Source of the DNA: Gemmatimonadota bacterium
Lineage (GTDB): Bacteria; Gemmatimonadota; Gemmatimonadetes; JACCXV01; JAHWKZ01
DNA length: 38,687 bases
Direction: 5' to 3'
NCBI GenBank assembly: GCA_025931135.1
Contig: JAICNR010000006.1
Location: 1-38,687, forward strand
The notes under the pieces: model-generated
What the model was told of the DNA's origin: nothing
Databases searched by the model: none
What the model saw: the letters and a program-made list of their open reading frames with translations, nothing else
Part shown: positions 1-7,615 of the stretch, piece by piece
Layout: every line of letters begins with the position of its first letter
Numbering within the stretch: the stretch's first letter is position 1
Made by a program: the position numbers and the translations under genes

Positions 1-45
1 CGTATCGCGCCACTCGCGGTCGGACTTCTCGATCTTCTCGTTCAT
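1..45 (-). CDS. msrB: MsrB, peptide-methionine (R)-S-oxide reductase, N-terminal fragment
   Basis: Only the first 15 codons lie in the window, reading MNEKIEKSDREWRDT. This matches the usual MsrB N-terminus (M-x-E-K-I-x-K-S-D-x-E-W), which precedes the catalytic domain. A GGAGG ribosome binding site sits at 51-55, 5 nt upstream of the ATG. MsrB reduces the R-epimer of methionine sulfoxide in proteins with thioredoxin as donor. The zinc-binding and catalytic cysteines are outside the window, so the call rests on the N-terminal signature alone. Confidence 0.6.
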   Translation of the reverse strand, partial: MNEKIEKSDREWRDT

Positions 46-123
46 AGATGCCTCCGTGATCAAGGGCGGGTTCGGAGGCTCAATATGTCCCGCGGATCAG
101 GACTCCGGCGAGAGGACCGGCGC

Positions 124-1008
124 TCATTCCCCTTTCCGCGCCGGCGTGGGCTCCGCGCCTCGGCCCAGGTCGAGGAGCTTCTCGACCTCGTAGGCGATCT
201 CCTCGTCGACCGCGGCCAGCCGATAGTCGACCCGGATCGTCGTGGGCAGGCCCAGATCCTCGTCGTAGCGGACCTCGATCGATTCGGCACCGCGGTCGAT
301 CGCGTCTTCCACGAAATCGAACAGCCCTTCGACGGTCGGGAAGAAGGCGCGCCACTCCGGCGCGATCGGATCGCCCGACAGGAAGTACTGCCACTCCGCG
401 GGCTCCCCTTCGAGCACGGTGAGGACCACCAGGCCCGCGCCCTCGGGAGAGCAGAAGCACGACCGGCTCAGGGTCAGCTGATAGTCGAGGATCCGCTGCC
501 CCGCCCAGCGCTCGCGTCGGACCCGGAGCTCGGCGCGGAGAGCGACCAGGCGCCCTGCGGCGAGATCGTCGACCACGTACCCGAACTCGTCGTCGACGGC
601 GTCGGGCACGGGATCGATCGAAACCGAGCGCGGAAAACCGAGATCGCCGTCGTATTCCGCTTCGACGTCCGCACCGGCCAGAATGTGTATCTCGATCAAT
701 TCGAAAAGACCGTCGACGTCCGGGTAGAGCCCGGATTGGTTCTCGATCCGCTCACCGTTCTGCGCGAGGCTCACCGTCGTTCCACCGGATGAGACGCTCA
801 CGACCACGGCCAGGGCGCCCTCCGGCAGGCACTCACCGCAGGACCGGCGCATCGCGAGCTCGTACTCGCTGGGGCCGTTCGCCACCCACTTCGCTCGGCT
901 CGCCTCGAGTCTGGCGAGAGGGTCGCCCTCGTCCCCGGGGCCGGATAGCGAGCATGCGACCGCCAAGAGCAGGACCGCGAGCGGAGTGAAGGAAGGGCGT
1001 GCGGTCAT
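124..1008 (-). CDS. Lipoprotein with two tandem DUF6174-like domains
   Basis: The 294-residue protein starts at the ATG at 1008. It opens with a lipoprotein signal peptide (hydrophobic run LAVLLLAVAC, lipidated Cys at about residue 19), so it should be anchored in the cell envelope. The mature part holds two copies of one domain, roughly residues 32-150 and 165-290. Each copy has a W...Y-L entry segment, a Cys-rich C-x(1,2)-C-x-P-E-G motif, an LFxxIE/FVEDAI helix, and an A-x-V-x-Y-D-x-D-L-G-x-P segment near its end. This pattern is that of DUF6174, whose function is unknown. The longer upstream extension of this frame overlaps the rhodanese gene antisense-frame-wise and is not credible. The tandem copy number is the unusual point. 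Confidence 0.7.
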   Translation of the reverse strand: MTARPSFTPLAVLLLAVACSLSGPGDEGDPLARLEASRAKWVANGPSEYELAMRRSCGECLPEGALAVVVSVSSGGTTVSLAQNGERIENQSGLYPDVDGLFELIEIHILAGADVEAEYDGDLGFPRSVSIDPVPDAVDDEFGYVVDDLAAGRLVALRAELRVRRERWAGQRILDYQLTLSRSCFCSPEGAGLVVLTVLEGEPAEWQYFLSGDPIAPEWRAFFPTVEGLFDFVEDAIDRGAESIEVRYDEDLGLPTTIRVDYRLAAVDEEIAYEVEKLLDLGRGAEPTPARKGE

Positions 1009-1043
1009 CCCAAAGGGAAACTGCGCCCGGCGACCCCCGGTTG

Positions 1044-1421
1044 TCACGCTCGCTCCCGGGGCTCCTGGTCCAGCGGGAGCCCGGCCCGGAACCAGGCGCC
1101 GATCCCGCCCGCCAGCGAGCGGACGTTCGTGTAACCCATCTTCTGGATGGAATCGGCGGCGAGCGCGGAGCGATACCCTCCCCCGCAGTAGAGGACGATC
1201 TCGGCGTCCGGTTCGGGGATGGTCCGTTCGATGTCCCGCTCGATCACCCCCTTGCCGAGCCAACCGGCGCCCGGGATCCTGGCGCGGGCCCATTCGCCGG
1301 CCTCGCGCACGTCCACCAGGTAGAACCGCTCGCCCCCTTCGATCCGGCGCTGGAGCTCCTCTACCGAAGTCTCCCGAATCCGTGAGCGCGCGTCATCGAC
1401 GAGATCTTCGAAGCGGCTCAT
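1044..1421 (-). CDS. Single-domain rhodanese (sulfurtransferase-like)
   Basis: A 125-residue protein starting MSRFEDLVDD. It is a single rhodanese module: the LVDVRE strand at residues 35-40, then the active-site loop C79-G-G-G-Y-R84 (C-x4-R form), then the C-terminal G-Y-x-N-V-R-x-L-x-G-G-x-x-x-W signature. The catalytic cysteine is present, so persulfide chemistry is possible. Stand-alone rhodaneses carry sulfane sulfur to varied acceptors, and the acceptor here cannot be told. I prefer the ATG at 1421 over an upstream in-frame start because the family fold begins there and the extra residues are Arg/Ala-rich filler. It follows the pyrimidine operon on the same strand after about 127 nt. 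Confidence 0.85.
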   Translation of the reverse strand: MSRFEDLVDDARSRIRETSVEELQRRIEGGERFYLVDVREAGEWARARIPGAGWLGKGVIERDIERTIPEPDAEIVLYCGGGYRSALAADSIQKMGYTNVRSLAGGIGAWFRAGLPLDQEPRERA

Positions 1422-1548
1422 GCCGCGAGCCGCGCGAGGATCCGCACGTGGTCGCCAATCGCGCTCGCGCGCCGCGACGCGCGCCAGTACCTGAGTGTCT
1501 GGCCGTAACACCGGGTGAAGAGAATGCGGAGGATGTGCACACCCCCTC

Positions 1549-2583
1549 TCAGTCCACGCGATCGAACAGTGACGGTTCGCCCCTGTCGGGTCCGCCGCCG
1601 ACTTGTGCGGGCGGCTCCGTCGAGGCTTCGCGCAGGGCGCGGCGGAAGAGCGAGCGCCTGAGGGAGCGCACGTAGGGTCCGTGGCCCGCTTCGATCCCCG
1701 CCAGGTGGGTGCGCGCGGTGGCGACCTTCGAGTCCAGGTTGTCGACGAAGTGGAGCACGAGCGCCTCCGCCGTCCGCGGCTGGACGGGGCTCCCCCACTC
1801 GAGCTCGCCCTGGTGGCTCAGAATGAGATGCCCGAGATCCATCGCGATCTCGCGCGGGAAGCCGGGGATCCGCGCGATCCGCTCCCGGACCATAGCGAAA
1901 CCGATCGGGATGTGTCCGAGGAGAGTGCCCTCCTCGGTGTACGGGAATCCGGGCTCGACCGCGATCTCGGCCGTCTTGCCGACATCGTGGAGGAACGCTC
2001 CCGCGAGCAGGAGATCCCGATCGAGATCGCCATAATGCTCGGCGGCCGCGGCACAGAGCCGCATGACCGAGAGCGTGTGCTCGGCGAGCCCGCCGACATA
2101 GGCATGGTGGTTGAGCTTGGCCGCCGGCGCAGCGGCGAAGGCTGCCGCCAGCTGGCCGTCGTCGAGGAGCGATCGGACGAGGCGCGAGATCCAGGGATCC
2201 CGGATCGTGGCGACAAGCTCGCGGATCCCCGCCATCGACTCCTCGCCTGGGATCGGGCCCCGGGGGAGGAAGTCGGCCAGGTCGAGAGCCTCGCTCCACG
2301 GCTCGGCCGCGGTAATCCGAAGCTGGAGCATCCCGTTCCACTCCTCCACGGCCCCCCGCACGCGGGCGTAGGCGCCCTCGACCAGGGCCTCGACCATGCG
2401 CTCGACTTCCTCCCAAATCATCGCCGTCACGGTCCCCGAACGGTCGACGAGCGATACGCGCAGGTAGGCGCCCTTCTTCCCGGACCGCCGCTCCACGCGC
2501 TCGACGCGGAACACCTCCTCGACCTCGTCGCCGACCGAGAGATCGGCGCAGAAGACCCGCTTGCGATATATCTCGGGGCTCAT
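1549..2583 (-). CDS. OB-fold/HD-domain phosphohydrolase, YhaM-like 3'-5' exoribonuclease family
   Basis: The 344-residue protein starts at the ATG at 2583 and overlaps the pyrC stop as ATGA. Residues about 10-105 form an OB-fold nucleic-acid-binding domain (V-x-R-x-G-K-K-G-x-Y-L-R-V-x-L-x-D-x-x-G-T-V). Residues about 155-330 are an HD domain with intact metal ligands: N-H-H-A-Y-x-G-G-L-A-E-H169, H199-D200-V-G-K, H224, H252/H257 and D281. OB plus HD is the architecture of YhaM/CBF1-type exonucleases that degrade RNA or single-stranded DNA from the 3' end. Its place as fourth gene of a pyrRBC operon suggests a link to nucleotide salvage from nucleic acid, but that is inference. Substrate and direction of action are not shown by the sequence. 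Confidence 0.8.
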   Translation of the reverse strand: MSPEIYRKRVFCADLSVGDEVEEVFRVERVERRSGKKGAYLRVSLVDRSGTVTAMIWEEVERMVEALVEGAYARVRGAVEEWNGMLQLRITAAEPWSEALDLADFLPRGPIPGEESMAGIRELVATIRDPWISRLVRSLLDDGQLAAAFAAAPAAKLNHHAYVGGLAEHTLSVMRLCAAAAEHYGDLDRDLLLAGAFLHDVGKTAEIAVEPGFPYTEEGTLLGHIPIGFAMVRERIARIPGFPREIAMDLGHLILSHQGELEWGSPVQPRTAEALVLHFVDNLDSKVATARTHLAGIEAGHGPYVRSLRRSLFRRALREASTEPPAQVGGGPDRGEPSLFDRVD

Positions 2584-3881
2584 CGCTCCTCGGGGGCGCG
2601 GCCGTCGTAGGCAACCGTCCCGCCCGCTACCGTCATCACCGGCCGCCCCCGGAGCCGCCATCCCGCGAACGGCGTGTTCCGCCCGAGCGAGCGGAAGCGA
2701 GCTGGATCGACCGTCCACTCCGTCTCCAGGTCGAAGGCAGCCAGGTCTGCGCGCGCCCCCACGCGGACGACCGGAGCCTCCAGCCCCAGCGCGCGGGCCG
2801 CGTCGGCACCGAGCCGCCGCACGAGGGTCGTCAGCGGCAGTACGCCGCGCTCGACCAGTGTGCTGTAGAGGACCGCGAACGCGGTCTCGAGCCCCACCAC
2901 GCCGAACGGCGCCTGCCCGAGACCACGCGCCTTTTCGGCCTCGGTATGGGGCGCATGGTCGGTGGCTACGCAGTCGAGCGTCCCATCCGCCAGCGCCGCG
3001 CGCAGCGCTTCCCTGTCTTCCGAGCCTGCGAGCGGCGGGTTCATCTTCGCCAGGGCTCCGCTTCGTTCGACCTCATCGACCGTCAGCGCGAGATGGTGCG
3101 GGGCCACCTCGGCCGTGACCGCGAGCCCGGCCGCCTTCCCCTCGCGGATCAGTTCGACCGAGCGCGCGGTCGAGACGTGGCACACGTGGAGCCGACCGCC
3201 GGTCCGGGCGAGGATCGCCAGGTCACGCGCAACCGCGTCGCTCTCCGCCTCGCGGGGAATGCCCGACACCCCCAGCCGCTTCGCCAAACCGCCCGATAGG
3301 ATCGCCCCTCCCGCGGACAGGTCGAGGGCCTCGCAGTGATTGGCCACCGGTATTCCCGCCGCCCGCGCGCGCTCGAGCACCGGGCCGAGGGCCTCGTCGG
3401 AGATCGGGCGACCGTCGTCCGAGACCGCCACCGCCCCCGCGCCCGCCAACGCATCGACGTGCGTGGGACGCTCGCCGCGCGAGCCCACGGTGGCCGCCGC
3501 GATAGGATGCACGCGCACCGGTCCGGCGGCCGCGGCGCGCTCGATCACGAGACGGACCATCTCGGGGGTGTCGATCACCGGATCGGTGTTCGGCATGGCG
3601 CAGACAGCGACGAACCCTCCCGCGGCGGCGGCCCGGGTACCGGTCGCGATCGTCTCCTTCGCTTCCTGGCCGGGCTCCCGCAGATGGACGTGGATGTCGA
3701 TCAGCCCCGGCGTGAGGAGGAATCCGGAGAGGTCGATGACATGGACCCCCGCTCGGGGCTCGATCGACCCCTCCACACGATCGATCCGGCCGTCCCGGAC
3801 CAGTACATCGGCGCGGCCGTCATGCGAGAGGGTCGGATCCAGTAACCGCGCGCCGCGGAGGAGCAGCGCGGGCGGGCTCAC
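2580..3881 (-). CDS. pyrC: Dihydroorotase (PyrC, class I/AllB-like)
   Basis: Catalyses reversible cyclisation of carbamoyl aspartate to dihydroorotate, step three of UMP synthesis. The protein is 433 residues, the usual length for class I enzymes. The metal-binding signature H64-V-H66-L-R68-E-P-G is present, followed by the A-M-P-N-T-D-P motif, the His ligands downstream, K-M-N-P-P-L, and the catalytic Asp in A-T-D-H-A-P-H near residue 310. The start is the GTG at 3881, which overlaps the pyrB stop as GTGA. The reading frame stays open far upstream into pyrB, but that part has no dihydroorotase similarity. All key residues are present, so an active enzyme is expected. Confidence 0.95.
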   Translation of the reverse strand: MSPPALLLRGARLLDPTLSHDGRADVLVRDGRIDRVEGSIEPRAGVHVIDLSGFLLTPGLIDIHVHLREPGQEAKETIATGTRAAAAGGFVAVCAMPNTDPVIDTPEMVRLVIERAAAAGPVRVHPIAAATVGSRGERPTHVDALAGAGAVAVSDDGRPISDEALGPVLERARAAGIPVANHCEALDLSAGGAILSGGLAKRLGVSGIPREAESDAVARDLAILARTGGRLHVCHVSTARSVELIREGKAAGLAVTAEVAPHHLALTVDEVERSGALAKMNPPLAGSEDREALRAALADGTLDCVATDHAPHTEAEKARGLGQAPFGVVGLETAFAVLYSTLVERGVLPLTTLVRRLGADAARALGLEAPVVRVGARADLAAFDLETEWTVDPARFRSLGRNTPFAGWRLRGRPVMTVAGGTVAYDGRAPEER

Positions 3882-4864
3882 GCGCGCGCCCAGGCTCCGG
3901 CCGGTGCACCGGTTTCGACGCTCGACGCTTCCAGCGCTTCGCCCAGCGCCGTCAGCGTTGCCATCCGGACCGCGACACCCGCCCGAACCTGAGTCCAGAC
4001 CTCCGTCCGGCCGCCGTCGATCACCTCCCCATCGATCTCCACGTCGCGGTTGAAGGGACCGGGATGCAGAATCAGAGTCTCGCTCGGGAGACGCCGAGCG
4101 CGCTCCATCGTGAGGCCGAACCGCTCGCGATAGGCGGCCCGCTCGGGCAGCGCCTCTCCGGCCGTGAAGCGCTCGCGCTGGATGCGGAGCGCCATCACGG
4201 CGTCCGCACCCGCGAGCGCATCGTCGAGATCCTCCGCGACCGATGACCCCGGCCACCCGCCCGCCTCCGGCTGGAGATGCCGGGGACCGCAAAGCACAGT
4301 CGTAGCGCCCAACGCCGCGAGCCCGTGGACGCACGATCGCGCGACCCGGCTGTGCAGGACGTCGCCCACGATCACGATCCTGCGGCCGCCGAGCGATCCC
4401 CAGCGCCGGCGCAGGACGAGCAGGTCGAGGAGACCTTGCGTGGGATGCTCGCCCGTGCCGTCGCCCGCGTTCACGATGTGGGCTCCGGGGAGTTCCTCGG
4501 AGAGACGCGCCGGGGCGCCGACCTCGGGATGACGTACGATGAAGACGTTGACCCCCATCGCCCGCAGAGTGCGTCCGGTGTCGACGAGCGTCTCGCCCTT
4601 GATAAGGCTGAGCCGCTCGTCACCCACCGAGAGGTGTTCGATGCCGAGCCGCTGCTCCGCGATCTCGAACGAGCAGCGAGTGCGGGTCGAGGGCTCGAGG
4701 ATCAGGTTGACCGCGCTCAACCGGGCGGTCGCGGGCGACTTCGTCGCGCGCCAGCCCGGCGTACCGGCCGCCTCCCAGAAGGAGTCCGCCCGATCCAGCA
4801 GATCGCCGATCTCTTCCGCCTCGAGCCCCGCCAGGCCCAGCAGATGGGGCCTGCGGAAGCTCAT
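3878..4864 (-). CDS. pyrB: Aspartate carbamoyltransferase catalytic subunit
   Basis: Condenses carbamoyl phosphate and aspartate to carbamoyl aspartate, the committed step of pyrimidine synthesis. The 328-residue protein carries the carbamoyl phosphate site S59-T-R-T62 and the H140-P-T-Q signature, followed by the R-V-A-R-S segment of the aspartate domain. The start ATG overlaps the pyrR stop (ATGA), so translation is coupled. No pyrI regulatory subunit gene lies next to it. With pyrR and an attenuator in front, control is likely transcriptional by UMP rather than allosteric through PyrI. PyrB and PyrC sit adjacent, as in the non-allosteric complexes of some lineages, but association cannot be read from sequence. 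Confidence 0.95.
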   Translation of the reverse strand: MSFRRPHLLGLAGLEAEEIGDLLDRADSFWEAAGTPGWRATKSPATARLSAVNLILEPSTRTRCSFEIAEQRLGIEHLSVGDERLSLIKGETLVDTGRTLRAMGVNVFIVRHPEVGAPARLSEELPGAHIVNAGDGTGEHPTQGLLDLLVLRRRWGSLGGRRIVIVGDVLHSRVARSCVHGLAALGATTVLCGPRHLQPEAGGWPGSSVAEDLDDALAGADAVMALRIQRERFTAGEALPERAAYRERFGLTMERARRLPSETLILHPGPFNRDVEIDGEVIDGGRTEVWTQVRAGVAVRMATLTALGEALEASSVETGAPAGAWARA

Positions 4865-5406
4865 TCCTTCGCCGCGCCTCTGTCGATCAGCTCCACCTCC
4901 CAGGTTCCATCCAGGTCCTCCACCTTGACCTTGATCTGCTCGCTCTGCGACGTGGGCACGTTCTTTCCGACGAAGTCCGCGCGAATTGGGATCTCCCGAT
5001 GTCCGCGATCCACCAGGACCGCCAGCTGGATGCGTTTCGGACGGCCGAAATCCATGATCTCGTTGAGCGCAGCACGGACGGTGCGACCCGTGTACAGCAC
5101 GTCGTCGACCAGCACGATCACCTTGCCCTCGACGTCGAAGGGGATGTCGGTCTCCTGCACCACGGCCTGGTCCGAGATGGACTCCAGGTCGTCGCGATAC
5201 AGCGTGATGTCGATCACTCCGATGTCGGGTCGGAACCCCTCGCTGCGCTCGATCTCGTCCACGATGCGCTCGGCAAGTTGCACGCCGCGCCGCTGGATTC
5301 CGAGAATGGCCAGGTTCTCGACGCCGTGGTTGACCTCCACGATCTCGTGGGCGATGCGGGTCAGCGCCCGGTCGATCGCCCGTGCGTCCATCGTGATCGT
5401 TCCCAC
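4861..5406 (-). CDS. pyrR: PyrR, pyr attenuation regulator / uracil phosphoribosyltransferase
   Basis: PyrR binds pyr leader RNA in response to UMP and also has some uracil phosphoribosyltransferase activity. The PRPP-binding loop V-D-D-V-L-Y-T-G-R-T spans residues about 100-109, and the family motifs G-I-Q-R-R-G and D-I-T-L-Y-R-D-D are present. Two GTG starts are in frame. The upstream one (5424) lies 3 nt after the terminator T-tract without a ribosome binding site. The GTG at 5406 has AAGGAGG at 5412-5418 with 5-nt spacing and gives 181 residues, the normal PyrR length. I therefore choose 5406. It is the first gene of the operon and probably controls its own transcription. Confidence 0.92.
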   Translation of the reverse strand: MGTITMDARAIDRALTRIAHEIVEVNHGVENLAILGIQRRGVQLAERIVDEIERSEGFRPDIGVIDITLYRDDLESISDQAVVQETDIPFDVEGKVIVLVDDVLYTGRTVRAALNEIMDFGRPKRIQLAVLVDRGHREIPIRADFVGKNVPTSQSEQIKVKVEDLDGTWEVELIDRGAAKE

Positions 5407-5427
5407 GCGCTCCTCCTTCGACACGAC

Positions 5428-5511
5428 AAAAAAAAGCCCCGCCGGCCCGGGCCGGAAGGACGATCGAATCAGGACGACGGTTTCACCTCTTGCCTCGCGG
5501 GGCCGGCGGGG
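5428..5511 (-). terminator. Attenuator terminator hairpin upstream of pyrR
   Basis: Read on the minus strand, CCCCGCCGGCCC (5500-5511) can pair perfectly with GGGCCGGCGGGG (5437-5448), and eight T residues follow directly (5428-5435). The 3' arm can instead fold locally, since 5441-5454 is self-complementary. Mutually exclusive folds followed by a T-tract before the first gene are typical of a transcription attenuator. Seen in sequence; folding energies were not computed. Confidence 0.75.
5492..5501 (-). promoter_or_regulatory. Candidate PyrR-binding RNA motif
   Basis: The leader reads CCCGCGAGGC, matching the known PyrR binding-loop core CCNGNGAGGY, and is followed by AAGAGG as in several characterised leaders. 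It overlaps the 5' arm of the terminator by two bases, so PyrR-UMP binding there could decide which fold forms. The motif match is direct; the mechanism is inferred from PyrR attenuation in Bacillus and relatives. Confidence 0.65.
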
Positions 5512-5523
5512 TCGGGTCGATCG

Positions 5524-5553
5524 AACCTAGTCCGGGGCCTCTCGACGTGTCAA
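5524..5553 (-). promoter_or_regulatory. Probable sigma-70 promoter of the pyr operon
   Basis: On the minus strand a perfect TTGACA -35 box (5548-5553) is followed after 18 nt by TAGGTT (5524-5529). Transcription would start near 5517, just before the attenuator's 5' arm. This leaves a leader of about 110 nt before the pyrR start. A CGACA-CT-TGTCG palindrome (5559-5570) lies next to the -35 box and could be an operator; no binder is known. Confidence 0.6.
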
Positions 5554-5674
5554 GAAATCGACACTTGTCGGACCCCCACGACACGCCGGGTCGCGGGGCT
5601 TTCGCTCCGTCGCGCGGGGATTAGTTTAGGCCGACCCGCTGAGTAACCCGAGCCAACCCGCCGGCGAGGACCGT

Positions 5675-7615
5675 TTGCGCCCCACGATCTGGCTGACGCT
5701 CTTCTCGCTCTCGCTCCCGGCCACGGCCGCCGGTCAGACGGATACCCCGCCGGACAGCGTGACGGTCGAGATCCGTATGCCGAAGGTCGTCCTCGACGGG
5801 GTGGCCTTCGACGCGTGGCTGGTGCCGGTCGGCGTGCCCGCTGGCGATTCGATCGACTACCGGATCGCTCTCCCCGGTCGACCGGCCGCGGCCGCCGGCA
5901 CCGAGATGAGCGGCCGGATCGCGAGCGGCGACTCCGTGCTGCTCCAGGATCTCCGAATCGAAGGCGGCGGCTCGATGGCGATCTCCGCCACGACGTCGAT
6001 CGGCTCCGCCGAGGGCTCCACACGCGTCCTGCCGGGCTGGCTCGCGCTCCTGCCACCTCTCGTCGCGATCCTGCTCGCGCTCGTCTTCCGCGAGGTCGTG
6101 ATCTCGCTCCTGGCTGGCGTATGGATCGGGGCCCTGTTTCTCTACGACTGGAACCCGCTGACTGCGCTCTGGCGGACGCTCGACACGTACATCGTGGGCG
6201 CGATCGTCGATCCCGGCCACGCAATGATTCTCGTGTTCAGCTTCCTGCTAGGCGGCATGGTAGGGATCATCAGCCGGAACGGCGGAACGTATGGGGTTGT
6301 CGACAAGATCACCAAGCACGCGGTAGGGCCCATCCGCGGGCAGCTCGCGGCGTATGTCATGGGACTCGTGATCTTCTTCGACGACTATTCGAACACGCTG
6401 ATCGTAGGTCCGACGATGCGACCACTGACCGACCGGCTCCGGATCAGCCGGGAGAAGCTGGCCTACATCGTCGATTCGACCGCGGCCCCGGTCGCCTCGA
6501 TCGCGCTGATCTCGGGATGGATCGGCATGGAGGTTGGCCTCATCGACGACGCGCTCCAGTCGATGAATATGCCGTACGAGCCGTACGTGGTCTTCGTCCA
6601 GAGCATCCCGTATCGGTTCTATCCCGTGCTCGCGTTGATCTTCGTCCTGATGGTGATCCTCACCGACCGGGACTTCGGCCCCATGTTGAAGGCCGAGCTG
6701 CGCGCCAGGCGCGAGGGCAAGGTGATCCGGGACGGTGCCCGGCCGGCTTCGGATTTCGACGCCGAGATCCTGACTCCCGTCGAGGGGAAGCCGCGCCGCT
6801 GGTACAACGCGATCGTGCCGATCGCGGTCATGACGATCGTGACCGTCGCCGGTATGTACACCACCGGCCGGGACGCCGTCCTCTCATCTGGCGACACGGA
6901 TCTCGGCCTCTCGAACATCTTCGGCAACGGCGACTCCTACCTGTCGCTGATCTGGGGCTCCTTCTTGGCCTGCGCGGTGGCCATCATCATGACCCTGGCG
7001 CAGCGGCTCCTCACGCTCCAGGAGACGATGGAAGCGTGGATCGCGGGGCTCAAGGCGATGCTGTTCGCCTTCGTTATCCTGGTGCTCGCCTGGGCCCTGG
7101 GGCAGATCACGATCGACGTCCACACGGCCTCCTACCTGATCCACCTGCTGACCGGGAACCTCGACCCGCGCCTCCTGCCCGTCCTCGTCTTCATCCTGTG
7201 CGCGCTGATCTCGTTCGCGACCGGAACCTCGTGGGGCACGATGGCGATCATGATGCCGGTCGTCGTCCCGCTGGCCGTCGCCCTTTCCGGTGAGGCCGGC
7301 TACGGCGAGTCGGATACCTATACGATCCTCCTGGGGGCCGTCTCGTCGGTGCTCGCGGGATCCGTATGGGGGGACCACTGCTCGCCGATCTCGGATACCA
7401 CGATTCTCTCGAGCATGGCCTCGAGCTGCGACCACATCGATCACGTGCGCACGCAGATGCCGTACGCGCTCCTGGTCGGGATCGTGGGGATGGCGGTCGG
7501 CGACATCCCCACCGCCTACGGCATGTCGCCCTGGATCTCGATCCTCCTGGGCTCGGCGATCCTGCTGGGCGTCCTGTACTTGTTCGGGAAGCGCGAGGAC
7601 TCCCCGGCCGTCTAG
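5675..7615 (+). CDS. NhaC-family Na+/H+ antiporter with N-terminal extracytoplasmic domain
   Basis: A 646-residue membrane transporter. A signal peptide (to about residue 20, ending A-A-G-Q) and a polar segment of about 95 residues precede the transport core. The core starts near residue 120 (L-P-G-W-L-A-L-L-P-P-L) and has roughly 11-12 hydrophobic segments. It carries family motifs such as I-F-F-D-D-Y-S-N, D-S-T-A-A-P-V-A-S and G-S-V-W-G-D-H-C-S-P-I-S-D-T. These are characteristic of the NhaC/ion-transporter superfamily that exchanges Na+ or other ions or carboxylates for protons. The start is a TTG preceded by GAGGA; no better start keeps the signal peptide. The stop overlaps the stop of the convergent dehydrogenase gene. 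The N-terminal domain is uncommon, and substrate is not certain. Confidence 0.85.
   Translation: MRPTIWLTLFSLSLPATAAGQTDTPPDSVTVEIRMPKVVLDGVAFDAWLVPVGVPAGDSIDYRIALPGRPAAAAGTEMSGRIASGDSVLLQDLRIEGGGSMAISATTSIGSAEGSTRVLPGWLALLPPLVAILLALVFREVVISLLAGVWIGALFLYDWNPLTALWRTLDTYIVGAIVDPGHAMILVFSFLLGGMVGIISRNGGTYGVVDKITKHAVGPIRGQLAAYVMGLVIFFDDYSNTLIVGPTMRPLTDRLRISREKLAYIVDSTAAPVASIALISGWIGMEVGLIDDALQSMNMPYEPYVVFVQSIPYRFYPVLALIFVLMVILTDRDFGPMLKAELRARREGKVIRDGARPASDFDAEILTPVEGKPRRWYNAIVPIAVMTIVTVAGMYTTGRDAVLSSGDTDLGLSNIFGNGDSYLSLIWGSFLACAVAIIMTLAQRLLTLQETMEAWIAGLKAMLFAFVILVLAWALGQITIDVHTASYLIHLLTGNLDPRLLPVLVFILCALISFATGTSWGTMAIMMPVVVPLAVALSGEAGYGESDTYTILLGAVSSVLAGSVWGDHCSPISDTTILSSMASSCDHIDHVRTQMPYALLVGIVGMAVGDIPTAYGMSPWISILLGSAILLGVLYLFGKREDSPAV

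Noticed and set aside
3882-4334. Upstream extension of the pyrC frame by about 150 residues
   Set aside because: It lies inside pyrB in another frame. The GTG overlapping the pyrB stop gives the normal dihydroorotase length.
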